This document shows, in pieces, positions 61,578-64,000 of a stretch of DNA of 64,000 bases (positions are counted from its first letter, which is position 1; each line of letters starts with the position of its first letter). The notes beneath the pieces were generated by a model that ran no database searches, was not told the DNA's origin, and worked only from the letters and a program-made list of their open reading frames with translations. The stretch lies in assembly GCA_021199375.1 (NCBI GenBank), contig JAJQIB010000027.1:1-64000 (forward strand). The letters are read 5' to 3'. Position numbers and translations under genes: made by a program. This DNA comes from Ruminococcus sp. Lineage in GTDB: Bacteria; Bacillota; Clostridia; Oscillospirales; Ruminococcaceae.

Positions 61578-61761
61578 GGATGATAGCTTAAACATCGCAG
61601 CAGCACAAAGGCTGGTAAGGCAGATAAGCACACAGTCATGCTTGGTATATAATCAGCTATGTGGAACTGACAGCGAGGAGATGGCATATAGGGTGCTGGA
61701 TGGTCAGCTAAGAATGGCATCGCAGCTTGCAAAGCTCAAGGGGAAGGTGAGTGAAAATTAA
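61570..61761 (+). CDS. Small helical protein of unknown function (63 residues)
   Basis: Unrecognised. One N-terminal amphipathic helix (SLNIAAAQRLVRQIST) is followed by SCLVYNQLCG and a second helix (EEMAYRVLDGQLRMASQLAKL). The ATG at 61570 is preferred over an in-frame ATG at 61564, because GGGGG lies seven bases before it. It overlaps the preceding small gene. A weak inverted repeat (AAGGTGAG/CTCGCCTT) spans its stop codon but has no T-run. Confidence 0.65.
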   Translation: MNKDDSLNIAAAQRLVRQISTQSCLVYNQLCGTDSEEMAYRVLDGQLRMASQLAKLKGKVSEN

Positions 61762-62171
61762 AAGGCTCGCCTTCACTGATAGCATTGACAATAAGAATGG
61801 TGATAGCTGAAGCTGTGTTTTCATATCTTCGATTCTTTGCATAAGGATTCTGCCGATACGTTTTTTATGCCCTGAACAATCCTCATATGCAGATCGTCTA
61901 TAGCTAATTTGTACAAATCTCTATGACTTTTTTATACAATTATACAAAATTTGTGTTAATAGCTTAACTTTGCTTGACTTTACAAGAAATAAATGCTAAA
62001 ATAAAACATAGAAAAGAAAAGGATGGTGGTTCCCATGTACTAATTCGAGACTTTGAGCAGGTCTTAAAATGTGTGACGAAAAGAAAAAATGATGTTTGCT
62101 CTTTAGGAGTAAACGGAATGATATTCGGAGGAGTATTTTACGGCTACAAATAGAATTGGAGATGAAACAAT
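61762..62171 (+). other. Intergenic region with one promoter and a mini reading frame
   Basis: No gene is convincing here. TTGACT and TAAAAT with 17-base spacing (61974-62002) give a promoter. Downstream a mini-frame MIFGGVFYGYK (62118-62153) has AGGAG eight bases before its ATG, and ends 18 bases before the next gene. It may be a leader peptide or chance. The remainder is AT-rich with no strong secondary structure. Confidence 0.45.
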
Positions 62172-62816
62172 ATGAGCATAATAGAAGATTTTCAGGCATT
62201 TTTGACATCTTTAATTCAGGGAGATGGAATAGAAGTCATTTTCCCGGGTGCTTTTTTTCTTTTGGCACTAATTGTATCAATTGCGGTTTGGATAGTAATA
62301 GGAAAGCTTAAAAGCTTTAATAACGTAAAAATTACACTTGCAGTCGTGAGCTGTTCGCTTTATCTTTACTATTTTTCTTTAAAGCACTTTCCGTTAGAGC
62401 TTATTAAAAGTGATATTCCTATTACAAAAAGAGATGGCATGCTTTTTGGTCAGTTTTGGTATCCGTTTTATCAGTTTGAAAGCTTTTTAGATGTAGTAAG
62501 TGTTTATGCAAGCGACTTTATTTTTTTACTTGTCTTTGGTTTTTTAGTGACAATTACATTTAAGTCATTTAAGAAGCTGTGGAGTTTTTTAATCCTTGAC
62601 GTTTCAGTCGTTGCCTTTGAGATGATATTTGTTTTGGCAAACAACCTTTGCCATAGCGGACTGTGCGACAGCTACGATTTAAGCCTTGTAATTATCGAAA
62701 TTCCAGCAATGCTTTTGGGCTATTTACTTGCATTAATAGTGATAAGCCTAAACAAATCAATATACGAACGACTACATAAATCCAAACAGCCAAGAACGTT
62801 GGAGAATATTATATGA
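62172..62816 (+). CDS. Multi-pass membrane protein, possibly VanZ-like
   Basis: The 214-residue protein has about five or six hydrophobic segments (near 22-45, 52-70, 108-130, 138-158 and 170-192). The stretch FWYPFYQFESF and the later LVFGFL, then FEMIFVLAN and LLGYLLALIV follow the spacing of VanZ-like proteins loosely. No catalytic motif is seen. It overlaps the next permease gene by four bases (ATGA), so it belongs to that transport operon. No ATP-binding protein gene is present before it. Confidence 0.75.
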   Translation: MSIIEDFQAFLTSLIQGDGIEVIFPGAFFLLALIVSIAVWIVIGKLKSFNNVKITLAVVSCSLYLYYFSLKHFPLELIKSDIPITKRDGMLFGQFWYPFYQFESFLDVVSVYASDFIFLLVFGFLVTITFKSFKKLWSFLILDVSVVAFEMIFVLANNLCHSGLCDSYDLSLVIIEIPAMLLGYLLALIVISLNKSIYERLHKSKQPRTLENII

Positions 62817-63874
62817 GATATTTGAAACTGATGTTGTCGGAGTTTTTCACTGAGAATAAAAGTAATCTGCTTTTGAGTCTTACGATATATTTTACCGTTT
62901 CCGTCTGCTTTTTTAGCATATTTACAAGCATGCGAGTGGTGCAAAAAAATGCAGTAGCATACTCCGACACCCAGATAGCAAGGGCTACATACAATGATTT
63001 GCAAATTGATACCTCTTCATATTCTTCTTGTGAAGAGGTTGTAAATGCTATTAATACTCTTGAAGATACTTACTCTGCAAGTATTAGCGGAGTATATTTT
63101 AATTTTACAAATAATGAGCTATCACATATCATCGAAGGTGTAGGCGAGGTATCCGATACAATTGAGATTGTAAATAATGCTAAGCTTGAAGATAACGAGA
63201 TTGTATGCAGTGAAAACCTTTTCTTTGATGGCAAAATAGTAAAGGCAGGAGATAGAATTACTCTTTATGGCAAAGAGCTTGAGGTCTCTAAAATAGCATC
63301 TGAATCCTACATAAATCGTGATACATTTTTAAGCTTTGATGATACAGCACTTAATAGTATATCTTTTAATATAGACAGCCTTATATTTCCTTTACCTCTT
63401 TCAGACGATGAATATGGCGAAGTAAGCAAAATACTTGTTTGTGATGATGTGCTAACCTCTTGTTGGGATATTCAAGAGGAGGAGAATGCTCAGGTTTTGT
63501 CTGATCAGATACTAATTTGTATACTAATATCTTCACTTGCTGCTTTAATAATTATTACCCTCTTTAAGCAGGTGATGAGAAATCTTATTTCAAAAATTGC
63601 AGGATTTAAGCTGTATGGTTGCAGGTCAGGATTTGTAATAGGCTTTTTCGTTTTTAGCTTGTGTATATACATAATAATTTCATTTGCGATTGCTTTAGTT
63701 GCTTTTTCTCTTTGTGATAATTTATTTGTATACTTTAACCTTATAGAAAAGATAAGCTTTTCACTTGAGATGCTCTCGTTTGCAATAGTTTGCATTTTAG
63801 CCATGCTGTTTACCTTTCCTAATGCATATAAGCTTGCAAGGCTCATGCCCGTGCAGCTTGAGATAAGGAGGTAG
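62813..63874 (+). CDS. FtsX-like ABC transporter permease
   Basis: The 353-residue protein begins with a cytoplasmic stretch and one transmembrane segment (about 20-42). An extracellular domain of about 185 residues follows, then three C-terminal membrane segments (about 228-250, 275-305 and 320-342), ending LARLMPVQLEIRR. That topology and the P/L-M-P-V-Q-like end are typical of MacB/FtsX permeases. No cognate ATPase gene lies upstream. A second permease begins five bases later, so the pair may be a two-permease exporter. Confidence 0.85.
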   Translation: MRYLKLMLSEFFTENKSNLLLSLTIYFTVSVCFFSIFTSMRVVQKNAVAYSDTQIARATYNDLQIDTSSYSSCEEVVNAINTLEDTYSASISGVYFNFTNNELSHIIEGVGEVSDTIEIVNNAKLEDNEIVCSENLFFDGKIVKAGDRITLYGKELEVSKIASESYINRDTFLSFDDTALNSISFNIDSLIFPLPLSDDEYGEVSKILVCDDVLTSCWDIQEEENAQVLSDQILICILISSLAALIIITLFKQVMRNLISKIAGFKLYGCRSGFVIGFFVFSLCIYIIISFAIALVAFSLCDNLFVYFNLIEKISFSLEMLSFAIVCILAMLFTFPNAYKLARLMPVQLEIRR

Positions 63875-63878
63875 GCGG

Positions 63879-64000
63879 ATGAAAAAGTATTTTATTGCAG
63901 CAGCCGATTATCTGTCTGATAATATTGTTCTATTGATAATACTTTGTATCGAGTTTGTTGTTATGATAAGCTGCTTTTCGCTTTGCTACGGCTCGCTGGA
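63879..64000 (+). CDS. Probable second ABC permease, N-terminal fragment (cut by window end)
   Basis: Forty codons are visible: MKKYFIAAADYLSDNIV, then a transmembrane segment (LLIILCIEFVVMISC). AGGAGG lies six bases before the ATG. It has the same N-terminal pattern as the preceding permease, so it is probably its partner. The rest is outside the window. Confidence 0.7.
   Translation, partial: MKKYFIAAADYLSDNIVLLIILCIEFVVMISCFSLCYGSL

Noticed and set aside
61982-62153. Open frame of about 55 codons ending in MIFGGVFYGYK, possibly a decayed ABC ATPase gene.
   Set aside because: No start codon with ribosome-binding site before the internal ATG, no Walker motif, and it spans the promoter.

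Overview
The window looks like chromosomal DNA of a spore-capable, anaerobic, low-to-mid G+C Firmicute, most likely an Oscillospiraceae/Ruminococcus-type Clostridium relative. The evidence is the glgA-glgD-glgC-glgB glycogen operon with the Firmicute-specific GlgD, SpoIIE and a PdaA-like spore-cortex deacetylase, HPr kinase, the rapZ-whiA-dnaE block, pyruvate formate-lyase, strong Shine-Dalgarno sequences and TTGACA-17-TATAAT promoters. The lineage is my inference; no rRNA is present to confirm it.

Layout. 1-310: probable 3' end of tmRNA and a tRNA-Thr. 480-6640: glycogen synthesis operon on the minus strand. 6749-10067: spoIIE and rsmA, minus strand. 10140-21915: a small unknown gene, a 6S-like RNA, then a long purine operon (purE, HAD phosphatase, purC, a PurF paralogue lacking the glutaminase cysteine, purF, purM, purN, a PurO-type IMP cyclohydrolase, a stand-alone AICAR transformylase, two paralogous lipoproteins, purD). 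22009-24089: pdaA-like and enolase. 24136-26886: a pyruvate formate-lyase whose glycyl-radical domain is a separate gene, with an acidic 74-residue protein between the two parts. 26975-34513: a membrane/envelope cluster of one lipoprotein, five zinc-ribbon membrane proteins, an XRE regulator and an SPFH-GYF protein. 34535-35734: a trans-sulfuration PLP enzyme. 35735-36452: a gene-free stretch rich in hairpins and AT repeats. 36453-49957: murD, two M42 aminopeptidases, a GNAT protein, a methionine gamma-lyase-family enzyme, hprK, a PHP phosphatase, murB, rapZ, whiA, dnaE. 50054-57730: M16-type peptidase pair, lgt, folD, rpsO, pnp. 57741-61761: small RNA-like leader, an unknown membrane protein, recD2, comFC and two small unknown proteins. 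61762-64000: a membrane protein and FtsX-like permeases, cut by the window end.

How it fits together. Most of the window is core metabolism and information processing in ordinary operons. The parts that stand out are the zinc-ribbon/SPFH cluster, which resembles the Bacillus ydjGHI envelope-stress module but has no visible PspA; the split pyruvate formate-lyase; the purine operon with a catalytically altered PurF copy and non-fused final two steps; and several structured RNAs (6S-like, pnp leader, rpsO leader, hairpins hiding ribosome-binding sites). All functional calls rest on motif recognition by eye; no search or folding program was run.
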